64,000 bases of DNA from Cytobacillus oceanisediminis 2691 (GCF_000294775.2 NZ_CP015506.1:5369501-5433500), one strand, 5' to 3'; shown: positions 9,784 to 19,616, counted from the stretch's first letter. The notes: generated by a model from the sequence alone, not told the origin. Numbers and translations: made by a program.

Positions 9784-10281
9784 TTATGGTGTCGCCGCAG
9801 AAGAAGCAGCTGCCTGGTCGGCCTTCACACAATCAATTGCAACAACGAGTGCAACCATGATGGCTTCCATCTCTTCATCTAAAATTTGAACCTTGTAGCT
9901 GTCGCCCCAAGTAAACCACTCCTTGCTCACTTTCCCTGCAACTTCGCCATGCTGTAATACCTGAAAATCCATATCCCACCAATTACCTTGTACTTCAATG
10001 CCTGCCGAATCAATCGTATAGCGTGCTTTAAAGAAGGATAACTCCTTCTTAATCGTCAGCACCTCTCGACCATTTACCTCAACAAAAAATTTCGGTAAAA
10101 AGCTGAACACCTTTTTCGTAATGAGGGCTATTTCATCTCTTTCTGTATTCATAATGGAGAATGTTTTTGGAATTTGCATAAAACTTCCCTCTACATAATA
10201 TACATCGTTCTCCTGCTGGTCCTTTACTGTAAATTTGCCACTAAGACTAAACACCTTCTGCTTTATATAAAGTTGCCTCAC
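9784..10281 (-). CDS. yxjI: LURP-one-related (YxjI-like) protein
   Basis: A 165-residue LURP-one-related/tubby-like beta-barrel protein, the family of B. subtilis YxjI. The alternating strands are visible throughout: LYIKQKVFSLSGKFTVKD, DVYYVEGSFMQIPKTFSI, VFSFLPKFFVEV, and a C-terminal hydrophobic helix (VALVVAIDCV). GTG start with AAAGGGGG 7 bases upstream. Function in Bacillus unknown. It lies alone between two rlmH-end-like sequences (9723 and 10390). Confidence 0.85.
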   Translation of the reverse strand: MRQLYIKQKVFSLSGKFTVKDQQENDVYYVEGSFMQIPKTFSIMNTERDEIALITKKVFSFLPKFFVEVNGREVLTIKKELSFFKARYTIDSAGIEVQGNWWDMDFQVLQHGEVAGKVSKEWFTWGDSYKVQILDEEMEAIMVALVVAIDCVKADQAAASSAATP

Positions 10282-10389
10282 TTTATGACCCCCTTTTTAT
10301 ATAGCATATTACAAATTAGTATAATCTTGTTCTAACTGTTATGAAACATCAAGGAAGACCACCATGTAACTAATCGGATTTAAAAGCTG

Positions 10390-10406
10390 CTTATAATACG
10401 GTTCAC
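10390..10406 (-). other. rlmH-end (att-like) sequence
   Basis: On the minus strand GTGAACCGTATTATAAG; GAA CCG TAT TAT AAG would encode EPYYK, a plausible RlmH C-terminus, and two bases differ from the distal att site at 14551. Same orientation as the two island ends. Suggests the 4.2-kb segment 10.4-14.55 kb could be a second cassette, though it has no recombinase. Confidence 0.45.
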
Positions 10407-10440
10407 TTTGCATTTATGGTAAAGCTTCCTAAAGTTCATG

Positions 10441-11061
10441 CTAACTTAATAATGAGTACAGTTGATATCCCATATAAATAGCCATAGCCCATATAATAAG
10501 AACGGAAACTTGATTCATATATTTTAAGAACTTACCATTTTTATCAAATTGACCAATTTTCCTTCCAGAAATCGCTAAGAAAAAGAACCAGATCCAGGAA
10601 ATCATTATACAAGCCACGGTAAACACCCATTTCTCATATCCTGTATAAGCCAATGAACTAGTTCCTATAACTCCAATAGTATCCATAATAGCATGAGGAT
10701 TAAGTAATGAGACAGAAGCGGCAAAAGTAACCTGACGACGTGCAGAAAAACGGTTTTGTTCTTGATTAGCGTTTATTTCGGGTGTGTTTTTCCACATAAT
10801 CCAACCCATATAAACTAAGAAAAGGAATCCAACAAAAAATAACAAAACCTTTAACCATTCAAAACTAAAAACAATAATGGATACCCCGGCAACAGCCAAA
10901 TAAATCAGTATTGTATCACAAACCCCTGCTGTAATAATTGCAGGTAAAGCATTGGTGAATTTGTTGTGTGTCGCTCCTTGATTAAATACAAATACATTTT
11001 GAACTCCTAAAGGTAAGATTAATCCAAATGCCAATATCATCCCATGAAATAATGGTTCCAT
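10441..11061 (-). CDS. yisU: LysE/ArgO-type amino-acid exporter
   Basis: 206-residue membrane protein with about six transmembrane helices and LysE-family landmarks: GLILPLGVQNVFVFNQG at the start and SLLNPHAIMDTIGVIG near residue 120. LysE/ArgO proteins export lysine or arginine. It matches B. subtilis YisU in type and in having a divergent MocR neighbour (YisV type). AGGGGG lies 8 bases before the ATG. Its presumed regulator, 118 bases away, is broken by a nonsense codon, so expression may be constitutively off or on. Confidence 0.85.
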   Translation of the reverse strand: MEPLFHGMILAFGLILPLGVQNVFVFNQGATHNKFTNALPAIITAGVCDTILIYLAVAGVSIIVFSFEWLKVLLFFVGFLFLVYMGWIMWKNTPEINANQEQNRFSARRQVTFAASVSLLNPHAIMDTIGVIGTSSLAYTGYEKWVFTVACIMISWIWFFFLAISGRKIGQFDKNGKFLKYMNQVSVLIIWAMAIYMGYQLYSLLS

Positions 11062-11179
11062 TTTGATTCCCCCTATTCTTATCTAGAATAGCTAAGGACG
11101 AGTCATATGTCTCCAACCATTTGGATGGGAGTCTAACCAACCATTTGGTATAATTTTAAAAAATGATTGGAGATAGCCT

Positions 11180-12634
11180 ATGTCTGAATTAGATTGGAAG
11201 CCAGAAAAAAATTCTGTTGTTCCTTTACATCAGCAAATATATGATTTTATGAAAAACAAAATAATGAACGGTGAATGGACATTAGGCACTAAAATACCAC
11301 CATAAAGAAATTTAGCAAAACGATTTCAAGTAAATCGCAGTACCATTGTAACTGCACTTGAAGAACTGGCTGCCGATGGACTAATTGAATCTAAGGTTGG
11401 GAGCGGTACTAGGGTGATTAACAATACATGGAGCCTGCTTGCTTCCACTCCTCCTCCAGATTGGATTAGTTATGTAAAATCCGGTATTCATAAACCAAAT
11501 ATAAATATCATCCAAGAAATTAATAAAGCAGAAGCAGACCCTGCTATGATTAGGCTTGGGACAGGAGAACTTTCACCAGACTTGTTACCCAGCAAAAAAA
11601 TGGGGCAAATACTGCAAATAGATACTGAGCAGTCTTTATCGCTTGGATACATGGAGTCTAAAGGGAGCCTATCTTTACGTAAAACCGTTAGTGCATATTT
11701 AAGAACAAAGGGAATTGAAGCTTCCCCCGAATCGATTTTAATTGTTTCTGGAGGACTACAAGCGCTTCAATTGATTTCTATTGGAGTTTTAAAAAGAGGC
11801 TCAACAATACTTCATGAATCACCATCCTATTTAAACTCCGTACACGTTTTCCAATCGGCTGGAATGAATTTATTGGGTATTCCACTTGACAAAGAAGGAA
11901 TTAAAAGTGACTCAATTGGGCGTATGAAGCGGCAGCATCATGCGGCTATACTCTATACGATACCCACTTTTCACAATCCAACCGGCACATTAATGTCTGA
12001 AAAAAGGCGGCTTGAATTAATAAAGGTTTGTCAAAGGGAGTCTTTACCTATCATCGAGGATGATGTTTATGGCGATTTATGGTTTGAAAACCCTCCGCCA
12101 AATCCTTTGAAAGCTAATGATACACAAGGAAATGTCCTGTATATAGGAAGCATGTCCAAAACATTGAGCCCCGGTTTACGAATCGGTTGGATTGTAGGAC
12201 CCGAACCTGTTATTGAACGTTTGGCAGATATAAAGATGCAAACAGATTATGGCTCAAGTTCCTTATCACAATATGCTGTAGACAAATGGCTTCGTATTGG
12301 TATGTATGAGGGCTTCTTAAAGGAAACGAAAGAGGAATTAAGATTCAGAAGGGATTTCACCATTCAAATTTTAGAGAAATATTTTTCCGATATAGCAACA
12401 TGGAAGACCCCAAAAGGTGGATTTTATATCTGGCTTAAATTACTAACAGGTGTTTCCACCCGAAAGCTATTTAACGCAGCCCTTCGAGAAGGAATTTTAT
12501 TAAATCCAGGTAGTGTGTATGATAATAATGATGATCAGCACCTTCGCATTTCCTATTCATATGCTTCAATGGATCAACTAGAAGAAGGGCTGGTTTATTT
12601 AGCACAACTTATTAAAAATTCTTCTATGAATTGA
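11180..12634 (+). pseudogene. yisV: MocR/GntR-type regulator with internal nonsense codon
   Basis: ATG 11180 with TGGAG upstream begins an HTH of the GntR family (NSVVPLHQQIYDFMKNKIMN). At 11303-11305 a TAA replaces the serine expected in IPPSRNLAKRF, one base from TCA. The frame then continues unbroken for 443 codons: the rest of the HTH, a linker and a full aminotransferase-I-like domain with the PLP lysine in YIGSMSKTLSPGLRIGWIV. A residual ORF from GTG 11414 would lack the DNA-binding domain. MocR proteins use PLP to sense metabolites and control adjacent transport genes, here yisU. Confidence 0.85.
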
Positions 12635-12641
12635 ATTTATG

Positions 12642-12672
12642 AGGATACCGTAATAACGGTATCCTTATTTTT
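12642..12672 (+). terminator. Intrinsic terminator of the MocR gene
   Basis: Ten-base-pair stem AGGATACCGT/ACGGTATCCT with a 4-base loop and a TATTTTT tail. Confidence 0.85.
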
Positions 12673-13020
12673 ATAAACTTCTATATAATAAGGGTTTATC
12701 CAGGACAAGTTTAACTTTTTGTTTTAACACTATTGGTGATAAGGTTCTCCGTAATATATCTAAAGAGGTTTTTGGACTTACCTAAAAGAACAGAGTTATT
12801 TTTTATTACTATTGTAAAAAGAAGCATTGTATTGTTCATTATCTTTTTCCCTCAAGTTATCTGAGATCAATAACGCATCCTTATACTTTTTAAAATTTAA
12901 AATAAAAGCCGTTTTGTCCGTACTTTTCAAGTATAATGAACCATATTCAGAAAATGCATATAATAATTCTTGGAGAGAATTCTATACATATGATGAAAAA
13001 ACAAAGAACGAGGTTTAAAA
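12673..13020 (+). promoter_or_regulatory. Leader region of dbpA
   Basis: 348 bases without a conserved gene before the RNA helicase. A good -10 box (TATAAT) lies at 12932-12937, giving a leader of roughly 75-80 bases if used; I see no convincing -35. A tiny upstream reading frame overlaps the dbpA start (12990-13028). Confidence 0.45.
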
Positions 13021-13028
13021 ATGAATAA
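12990..13028 (+). CDS. Possible 12-codon leader peptide overlapping dbpA start
   Basis: [16 protein letters not shown]. A GGAGAG box at 12972-12977 precedes it by 12 bases and its stop codon overlaps the first codons of dbpA by 8 bases, so it could couple translation. Basic composition. Could be accidental. Confidence 0.3.
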   Translation: MMKKQRTRFKNE

Positions 13029-14466
13029 AAGAAGTTTTGCTGATTTTCATGTAAGCGAAGAAATAAAAAGAGCACTAGCTGTGTTAAAATACGAAACCCC
13101 AACAGAAGTTCAAAGTGAAGTCATTCCATTAGCAATGAAAAATCAAGATCTTGTCGTAAAAGCTCAAACAGGAAGTGGAAAGACTGCCTCCTTTGGTATT
13201 CCTGTTTCCGATATGGTTGAATGGGAAGAAAAAAAACCACAGGCCATAATTCTTACGCCAACTAGGGAACTTGCGGTTCAAGTCCGCGAAGATATTACGA
13301 ATATCGGAAGGTTTAAACGCATTAAAGCTGTGGCCGTTTATGGAAAAGAACCTTTTTCGAAACAAAAGGATGAATTGAAACAAAAAACTCATGTAGTTGT
13401 TGGCACCCCTGGACGAGTCATGGACCATATTGAACGAGAAACCTTGATTTTGGATCAAATAAAGTATCTTATCATAGATGAAGCTGATGAGATGCTTAAT
13501 AGAGGTTTCATCGATGAAGTGGAAGCGATCATCAAAGAGCTGCCTTCAAACCGAGTAACAATGGTTTTTTCTGCAACTCTGCCTAAAGATGTTGAAAATC
13601 TTTGCCATAAATATATGAAAGATCCTATTCAGATTAAGATTGAATCGACCAAGGTGACGGCCGATACCATTGAACATTCTTTAATTGAAGTGAGAGAAGA
13701 AGAAAAGATCTCACTCCTTAAAGACGTCACGGTTGTAGAAAATCCAGACAGCTGCCTGATTTTCTGCCGAACCAAAGAACACGTTGATACTGTGTATAGC
13801 GAACTAGATAAAGCTGGATATCCTTGTGAGAGACTCCATGGGGGGCTGGAGCAAGAAGACCGATTCTCTGTTATGGAAGGTTTCAAACTGGGGAACTTCC
13901 GCTATCTCGTGGCCACTGATGTAGCTGCCAGAGGTATTGATATTGATAATGTGACACTTGTCATCAACTATGACGTTCCTATGGAAAAAGAGAGCTATGT
14001 ACACCGAACCGGAAGAACAGGCCGTGCTGGAAATAAAGGAAAGGCCATTACGTTTTCAACACCTTTTGAAGGAAAATTCATTAAAGCCATTGAAAGATAC
14101 ATCGGCTTTGATCTACCTGCTAGAGAAGCACCCAGCCATCTTGAAGTGGCTGGTGGAAAAGCTGCTTTCGAAGAAAAACTTAACAACAGGCGTATTGTAA
14201 GAAATAATAAAACAGCCCGAATCAATCAAGATATTATGAAACTCCATTTTACCGGCGGGAAAAAGAAGAAAATCCGCGCTGTTGACTTTGTCGGAACGAT
14301 CGCAAAAATCCCTGGAGTCACAGCAGATGATATCGGCATTATCACCATCCATGATCAAATGTCTTATGTTGATATTCTGAATGGAAAAGGCTCATTAGTT
14401 TTACAAGCCATGGAAAATGCGACCATCAAAGGGAAGAAGTTAAAAGTAAGCAAAGCGATTAAATAA
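13021..14466 (+). CDS. dbpA: DEAD-box ATP-dependent RNA helicase DbpA
   Basis: 481 residues, the length of B. subtilis YxiN/DbpA. DEAD-box motifs in order: Q-motif region near 28, AQTGSGKT (48-55), PTRELA, TPGR, DEAD near 153, SAT, and [10 protein letters not shown] near 325. The C-terminal domain (about 405-481, [20 protein letters not shown], then [19 protein letters not shown]) is the DbpA RNA-binding domain that targets hairpin 92 of 23S rRNA, so the role is late 50S subunit assembly. GAGG lies 8 bases before the ATG. Single gene with its own terminator. Confidence 0.93.
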   Translation: MNKRSFADFHVSEEIKRALAVLKYETPTEVQSEVIPLAMKNQDLVVKAQTGSGKTASFGIPVSDMVEWEEKKPQAIILTPTRELAVQVREDITNIGRFKRIKAVAVYGKEPFSKQKDELKQKTHVVVGTPGRVMDHIERETLILDQIKYLIIDEADEMLNRGFIDEVEAIIKELPSNRVTMVFSATLPKDVENLCHKYMKDPIQIKIESTKVTADTIEHSLIEVREEEKISLLKDVTVVENPDSCLIFCRTKEHVDTVYSELDKAGYPCERLHGGLEQEDRFSVMEGFKLGNFRYLVATDVAARGIDIDNVTLVINYDVPMEKESYVHRTGRTGRAGNKGKAITFSTPFEGKFIKAIERYIGFDLPAREAPSHLEVAGGKAAFEEKLNNRRIVRNNKTARINQDIMKLHFTGGKKKKIRAVDFVGTIAKIPGVTADDIGIITIHDQMSYVDILNGKGSLVLQAMENATIKGKKLKVSKAIK

Positions 14467-14480
14467 GTAGAAAAAACTTA

Positions 14481-14516
14481 AATCCCCCTCACTTTATTAG
14501 ATGAGGGGGATTTTCA
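14481..14516 (+). terminator. Intrinsic terminator of dbpA
   Basis: Eleven-base-pair perfect stem AATCCCCCTCA/TGAGGGGGATT followed by TT. Confidence 0.9.
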
Positions 14517-14550
14517 TTGGCCGGCTTAAACTTCTAATAAACCTTGCTTA

Positions 14551-14565
14551 CTTATGGTACGGTTC
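14551..14565 (-). other. Distal attachment site of the rlmH island
   Basis: The minus strand here reads GGT GAA CCG TAC CAT AAG TAA, i.e. GEPYHK-stop, the exact C-terminus of RlmH. Ten bases (GGTACGGTTC, 14556-14565) are identical to 54986-54995 at the real rlmH 3' end, in direct orientation. Recombining the two would restore rlmH with a TAA stop and release 40,430 bp. Confidence 0.85.
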
Positions 14566-14587
14566 ACCGTAGTTATTTAAGAGGCAA

Positions 14588-14622
14588 AAAACAGACAGGG
14601 TGAAATTTTTCCTGTCTGTTTT
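14588..14622. terminator. Hairpin just inside the distal island end
   Basis: Twelve-base-pair perfect stem AAAACAGACAGG/CCTGTCTGTTTT with an 11-base loop. Would insulate the island from dbpA transcription. Confidence 0.7.
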
Positions 14623-15073
14623 AGTTTATTCAGTCAATTGTTAATTTGAATAATAATTAAGTCTTGGTTATTACTACATCACTAACTAAAGGAGTTTCTA
14701 ATAATGTAAACAAACCAGTTAGAGGTTCCCTGCTATTTAAGTTTAGAATTTATAAATTCTTTGGCAGTAAATAACATTCCCTTAGTAAAACCTTCACTTT
14801 TTGCAGAAAAAAATGTCTAGGACATTTCTTCCTAGACATAAACTCTCAAGATCTTTTTATACATTGGATTCTTACTTTTCTTTAATAAGTGGCATTTATT
14901 TTAAGGAAAGATTAGTTCCTGCGGCAATTTCATCAACGGGTTGTCCTACTAGTAACCATTTAACAATGGAAATATTATTGGCTTAAAATTGCTTCCCACT
15001 CTTCATTTCCCAAATAGAATTAATCTCTTTAGCCCATATTCATAAGAGGAAAAAGGATCTAATGATAAAATAA
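14623..15073. other. Gene-free region with possible transposase-like remnant
   Basis: No intact gene. On the minus strand about 14896-14983 reads VKWLLVGQPVDEIAAGTNLS before a stop, reminiscent of the C-terminal tail of Rpn/PD-(D/E)XK transposase-type proteins. Also holds the palindrome at 14813-14839. Confidence 0.35.
14813..14839. repeat. 27-bp palindrome, copy 1
   Basis: Perfect 10-bp arms ATGTCTAGGA/TCCTAGACAT around a 7-base loop. 24 of 27 bases match a second copy at 49357-49383 near the other end of the island. Confidence 0.7.
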
Positions 15074-16093
15074 TTACTTACTTTTCATTTCTGTATGGAT
15101 AGAATTAAGTTTTTTACTCGTTTCCTTTTTTATTTTTTCTCGTTTCTCCAAATCACTATTCTCTTTAAGAATTATGAGTATTGCTTCTTTTAGAGGTTCA
15201 TAATTTGCTAGACAATCTTTTTCAGTCAGTTGGTGTAGACCCTTACTAAGTATCCCATAAATAAAAGTTTTATTTTCATTTAGATAATCAGGAATCTTAC
15301 CTAGCTCATGTAATTGTTTTACTTTTTCTTGCATTTTTTTCTTTTCAAAGTCCTCTTCTCTAAGCAATCCTTCTGATATAGCTGTTTGAGCTTTCAAGAT
15401 GATTAGCCTTTCAAAAATTCTCCTTAAATAAAGAAACGCTGCCACTCCGTAATTGTGAGTCTTTAGTATTGTTGCAGTCCTAAAATCTTTCTTGGATACA
15501 TTATCCTTACCAAAAATCTCATCAAGATTTTTGAATTTTTCAAAGTCCATGATTGAAGGATATTGTCCCGTTTTGATTAGGTAACCATCTTCCGTTAAAT
15601 GAAAAATAACATACATTTTATGTTTATGTTTAGATGTGCAATGGAATTTAAGTTGAATTGTGTTAGTTTCGCCGAACACCTTTTCAAAAAATTCTTTCGC
15701 ACGACTTTGTAACTTTTCCAGTGCATATTGCTCGTGTGCCTCATTTTCCTCTGCTGAACTAATATTTGTCCCTATTGTCAATATATCATCTGTATCATTA
15801 TCAAGAATTGCTTCAAGTCCATTGCTTACAATATAATTATCTCTCTTACACTCTGGACAATAAGAATAGATATTATGCTCCTTTAAGAAAATCGTTTTTA
15901 AAAATCTAAAATCCATCCCTTCAATATATTCCGTATGATTAAGAATAGTGGGACCAAATTCCTCGTTATAATCTAAAACCTCTATTTCATCTCTTGATTC
16001 AACTTCTAAATCAAATTTTATTTTTGTATATAAAGGAAAACTGAAAAGTAATGAGGACCCCTTACCAACAAAATCAGTAATTTTGATTTCCAA
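15074..16093 (-). CDS. Hypothetical protein of the Gabija-like operon (zinc knuckle, HEPN/DUF4145-like C-terminus)
   Basis: 339 residues; function not recognised. A CPEC motif near residue 78 and a CTSKHKH cluster near 153 could bind zinc. The C-terminal helical part (YGVAAFLYLRRIFERLIIL, then LSKGLHQLTEKDCLANYEPL) resembles DUF4145/HEPN-like helical domains, often found in defence loci. No membrane segment. TTG start with AAAGGAGG 8 bases upstream, 53 bases after gajB, so it is the last gene of the operon and may be an effector or accessory factor of the gajAB pair. Confidence 0.7.
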   Translation of the reverse strand: MEIKITDFVGKGSSLLFSFPLYTKIKFDLEVESRDEIEVLDYNEEFGPTILNHTEYIEGMDFRFLKTIFLKEHNIYSYCPECKRDNYIVSNGLEAILDNDTDDILTIGTNISSAEENEAHEQYALEKLQSRAKEFFEKVFGETNTIQLKFHCTSKHKHKMYVIFHLTEDGYLIKTGQYPSIMDFEKFKNLDEIFGKDNVSKKDFRTATILKTHNYGVAAFLYLRRIFERLIILKAQTAISEGLLREEDFEKKKMQEKVKQLHELGKIPDYLNENKTFIYGILSKGLHQLTEKDCLANYEPLKEAILIILKENSDLEKREKIKKETSKKLNSIHTEMKSK

Positions 16094-16146
16094 GTAAAAA
16101 CCTCCTTTTGAACAAATCCTAATATTGTAACCTTAATAGTCAATAC

Positions 16147-17286
16147 CTATTGCTTGCTTGAAACCTCTTGCGGAGGGTGGATAATTGTCCATGTCTTCAA
16201 AAAGTCAAAGACACTAGATTTTTCCGTAAGGATAGCAACGTTATTCTTACTTCGTGTAATCGCTACGTAAAACTGTGCTATTACTGTATCGGACATTTTG
16301 TGATTCCCTTTGGTAACATGGTTTTCCATCTCTTTAGTAGGAAGTATTAAAACATTTTCATAACTTAACCCTTTCGATTTGCCAAAAGTTATTGATTCAA
16401 AATTTATATCTCCGTCTAATTTGGATATAAATTTATTTAGCGAACTTACATTGTAATAAAGTAATGTTGGTTTATACTGTTCTATAAACTTAGATACATT
16501 ATCCATGCTGACCAAGTATGTACCTATATCTTCATGGACAACACTCTTTGCTGTTCGCATGTTAAGGTCACTATACAATGTGTTTGCCAGATCGCAAACT
16601 ATCTGAGGACAACGATGGCAGACATCTAAGCTTTCAAGGGTGTCATGTCTTAATACTTCGGTAAAGAAATTAAAGATATTAACCCCTCTATACCTGCTGA
16701 GGAAACGGTCTGAGTTTGTTGAATATGTTGCCTGCCGATGGTCTCCTACAACTACGAGATTTAGGTTAGATTGGTAGATAGCCTCAATTATTTTTAAATC
16801 GTATCCCCCCATATCTTGTACCTCATCGATAAGAATTGTAGAATAGATTTTTTCAAGCCTATCAATGATTACACCAGCAGAAGCTTCTAAAATTGCATGA
16901 CAAAATTGCGCCAACCTTTCATAATAAAGCCTTCCTTGAGAATCGTAGTAATATCTCCAATGAACAGCTTTTACACCTTTTAAGCGAGGGATTTCACCTA
17001 ACGAACAAAAATTAAACACTCCTATTTCGGGTCCACCCAACACCTTTCTATATGGCTTAGCGCATTCATTAAGTAAGAAGTCCGTCCATGTCTTACATTT
17101 TATGTTCTTCGGAATTATTCCTACTGACTCCATAAGGTCAGATTTCATAGAGTTTAAATTTGCATTCGTATATGTGAGGTATAATACCTTGCCTTCTTGA
17201 TAGTTCTTTACTGCTTCACCAATTAACAACGTAGTCTTTCCAGTACCAGCAGCAGCTTTAACAATTCTTTTATTGGATGGCATCAT
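16147..17286 (-). CDS. gajB: Gabija-type UvrD/Rep-like helicase GajB (short)
   Basis: 379-residue superfamily 1 helicase. Visible: Walker A AAAGTGKTTL (residues 11-20), motif Ia LTYTNANLNSM, Walker B LIDEVQD near 155, motif III VVVGDHRQATY, and motif VI FYVAITRSKNNVAIL near the end. It is shorter than typical GajB (about 490-500), so parts of 1B/2B are reduced. Its start overlaps the end of the upstream OLD-family gene by 17 bases, the arrangement of Gabija systems in which GajB sits with GajA and cleaves or degrades phage DNA upon nucleotide depletion. Confidence 0.8.
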   Translation of the reverse strand: MMPSNKRIVKAAAGTGKTTLLIGEAVKNYQEGKVLYLTYTNANLNSMKSDLMESVGIIPKNIKCKTWTDFLLNECAKPYRKVLGGPEIGVFNFCSLGEIPRLKGVKAVHWRYYYDSQGRLYYERLAQFCHAILEASAGVIIDRLEKIYSTILIDEVQDMGGYDLKIIEAIYQSNLNLVVVGDHRQATYSTNSDRFLSRYRGVNIFNFFTEVLRHDTLESLDVCHRCPQIVCDLANTLYSDLNMRTAKSVVHEDIGTYLVSMDNVSKFIEQYKPTLLYYNVSSLNKFISKLDGDINFESITFGKSKGLSYENVLILPTKEMENHVTKGNHKMSDTVIAQFYVAITRSKNNVAILTEKSSVFDFLKTWTIIHPPQEVSSKQ

Positions 17287-18883
17287 TAATATACTCCGGA
17301 AAATTTAATTGTATTTCGCTGTTTGAAAATACTTTTAAGGCCCAATCTGTTTTGTTACTAAGCATATACTCAAGCAATTCTTCCTCAGTTTTATCAGGTT
17401 TTCCAAGTATTGTTTTTAACTTCTCATAATTACTGGCATCACATTTTAACACTTGTGGTTCTAAGGTATTTAGCTCATTGTTTTGGCTAAAACACAACTT
17501 AATTGTGCCACCTTTGTATTCCTTATATTTGTTGTCAATATTCTTTTCATAATCATGATCGTTATCGGTAACCACAATAGTTTCTATACTTAGCAATTTT
17601 GCTATATCTAAAAATCTTTTAAATGAAAGGCCATTTACTGATATAACATCTATCCCGTCATCTATTGGTAGTTTATTATATTTTTGATGATAGGCTTTTT
17701 GAATAATCAAATCATCTGCTGGGCCTTCGACTAATATAACCTTCTTAGACAATATAAATCTCAGAGTGTCATAGCTCGGTAACTTTTGAAAATAGCTTCT
17801 TGTATCCTTTGGCAATTGATTTAACTTTCCACTTCTGTTTTCACCAAGCAATATAACATTTTCCATTGCCATTTTATTTAACACATATGAACTGTGGGTA
17901 GTAATAATCAATTGCTGATCAGAACATTCCGATATGATCTTATCTAATAAAATCCTCATGTTTGAAAAGGAAAGATGACTCTCCGGTTCTTCTATAAGGA
18001 TTAAGTTTCTTGCAGGCTTCCTATTTCCAATTGACAGGGTAGTCTTGATAACGTTCTGTTCCCCTTTACCTATATAATCGAAAGGAATATTGTCCATGAA
18101 AGCAGCAATGGCGGATTCCCATGTCGCCCTTTGAGTCACATCTAACGATATCGATAAATTTCTAGTATCGTCTAACATAAGATTTTTCTTCTGGTTTAAT
18201 ACTTCATTTATGGAAGCAATATTAGGATCTTCACCAAATCTCTCCTTATAACTTCTGTATAGAACAGCCAGATTAGCCTTTTGCTTTTCATCTAAGACAT
18301 CTGAAATAATCTTCATAATATACTTTTGAGAACTAGCAGCGAGATTTGTCGTGGTTGAATCAATCAGGTGAGATTTTATTGGAATTGATCTTGTAGTAAT
18401 CGTTGTACCTGTAAAGCTTTTCCATTCGACTGTATAGTACTCAGTTGGGATATGTATTAAATTTTCGTTCTTAATATACTCTTGATATTCCTCGCGATAA
18501 TGCTCATTGAATTTAATAGAGAATACAAACCCCGGCAAATTGGTATTATCGCTATTCTCTAAACCTATCAATTCATTAAGATCCGAATCTTCTGACACCG
18601 AAAAGTATAATTCTATTTTTGTTTCAGGAGGGTTGATTTTATTATCCACTTTTACTGCCTCAATAAATTGGTTTACTACTTTTCTATTAAATATGTATGG
18701 AGATAACTCATAATAGATTGGCTTCCCATTTATGGTCCCTGTTAAGGCTAAGTGGATTGCTTCTAGTAATGTCGATTTTCCAGCACCGTTGTTTCCAATC
18801 ATAATTGAGTAATTATTATCAAATTCCAAAGAGAATTCCTCGAACTTCTTGTAATTAAAAATTTTAATTTTTTTTAATAACAT
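17270..18883 (-). CDS. gajA: OLD-family ATPase/TOPRIM nuclease GajA
   Basis: 537 residues. The ABC-type ATPase half has Walker A GNNGAGKST (30-38), signature/Walker B region NLILIEEPESHLSF near 305 and an H-loop (IITTHSSYVLNKM). The C-terminal TOPRIM nuclease shows ILVEGPADDLI near 393 and the acidic VVTDNDHDYE near 440. OLD nucleases of this layout adjacent to a UvrD-like helicase define Gabija phage defence. Slightly shorter than B. cereus GajA (about 580). GGGGGAAG precedes the ATG. Alternative: another OLD-based two-gene system, but the overlapping UvrD partner favours Gabija. Confidence 0.82.
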   Translation of the reverse strand: MLLKKIKIFNYKKFEEFSLEFDNNYSIMIGNNGAGKSTLLEAIHLALTGTINGKPIYYELSPYIFNRKVVNQFIEAVKVDNKINPPETKIELYFSVSEDSDLNELIGLENSDNTNLPGFVFSIKFNEHYREEYQEYIKNENLIHIPTEYYTVEWKSFTGTTITTRSIPIKSHLIDSTTTNLAASSQKYIMKIISDVLDEKQKANLAVLYRSYKERFGEDPNIASINEVLNQKKNLMLDDTRNLSISLDVTQRATWESAIAAFMDNIPFDYIGKGEQNVIKTTLSIGNRKPARNLILIEEPESHLSFSNMRILLDKIISECSDQQLIITTHSSYVLNKMAMENVILLGENRSGKLNQLPKDTRSYFQKLPSYDTLRFILSKKVILVEGPADDLIIQKAYHQKYNKLPIDDGIDVISVNGLSFKRFLDIAKLLSIETIVVTDNDHDYEKNIDNKYKEYKGGTIKLCFSQNNELNTLEPQVLKCDASNYEKLKTILGKPDKTEEELLEYMLSNKTDWALKVFSNSEIQLNFPEYINDAIQ

Positions 18884-18915
18884 CTTTCTTCTTCCCCCAA
18901 TCCGTATTATTATGG

Positions 18916-19596
18916 TTAACTTTTCTTACACAATATCCATTGAAAGAAATATTCGTCACTATTCGATTCTAACAGTATATTCTTTAGTATCTCATTCCCT
19001 AGAGGCAAATACTTTTCAAGCGGGTATAGGCCCTGACTTTTTATAATAGAAAAACCAGCAACCTCAATCATTCTCTTTAAGTCAGGTAAATGATAAAATT
19101 CAAAAGCATCGCCAAAACTCCCATACATTCTCATTTCCTTATATCGTATAAGTGCTAAATCTACAGATTTCGAACGCTCATAAACCTCAGCAAACCTGCC
19201 ATATGGGGTTCTCACCACAAGAGAAAACAACCCCTCTGGTTGAAGCCAAGAGTATATTTTATGCAGTTGCTCTGAAGGGTCTGAGATATACCCTAAAACA
19301 TTGTGGCAGGTAATAAAAGAGTAAGAGTTTAGGAAGTCATTAGAAGTAAGATTATCCATATCCATAACTTTATATTCAATAGGGAGATTATCAGCATTAT
19401 TTCGACAATCATCTATGTTAGCTCTATCTCTATCTATTCCAATAACATTTCCATTCACATTATTATATAGGAATCTTGTAAGCCACCCTTTACCGCAGCC
19501 AATATCAAGAACATTTCCTCCCTCCGACATGAGGGACAAAGACTCCTTCATAGCTACTTCCAACTCATCATAAAAGGGATCTAAGTTCACATCCAT
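18916..19596 (-). CDS. Class I SAM-dependent methyltransferase
   Basis: About 226 residues. Motif I is VLDIGCGKGWLTRFL (near 30), motif II VIGIDRDRANI, motif III region FITCHNVLGYISDPSEQLHK, and post-motif LQPEGLFSLVVRTP. This is the small-molecule/UbiE-like type rather than a DNA methyltransferase (no DPPY/NPPY). It ends 32 bases before gajA in the same direction and follows the previous gene by under 20 bases, so it is probably cotranscribed with the Gabija-like genes. Start GTG 19599, ATG 19596 or a later GTG. Not a known Gabija component; substrate unknown. Confidence 0.8.
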   Translation of the reverse strand: MDVNLDPFYDELEVAMKESLSLMSEGGNVLDIGCGKGWLTRFLYNNVNGNVIGIDRDRANIDDCRNNADNLPIEYKVMDMDNLTSNDFLNSYSFITCHNVLGYISDPSEQLHKIYSWLQPEGLFSLVVRTPYGRFAEVYERSKSVDLALIRYKEMRMYGSFGDAFEFYHLPDLKRMIEVAGFSIIKSQGLYPLEKYLPLGNEILKNILLESNSDEYFFQWILCKKS

Positions 19597-19616
19597 CACT
19601 CCACTTTAAATTTCAT

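Noticed and set aside
14801..14986. 61-codon plus-strand frame
   Set aside because: Antisense to the transposase-tail-like remnant and spans the palindrome; no ribosome binding site.
17270..18883. PARIS or retron/OLD assignment
   Set aside because: ATPase and TOPRIM are in one protein and the overlapping partner is a UvrD-like helicase, which fits Gabija.
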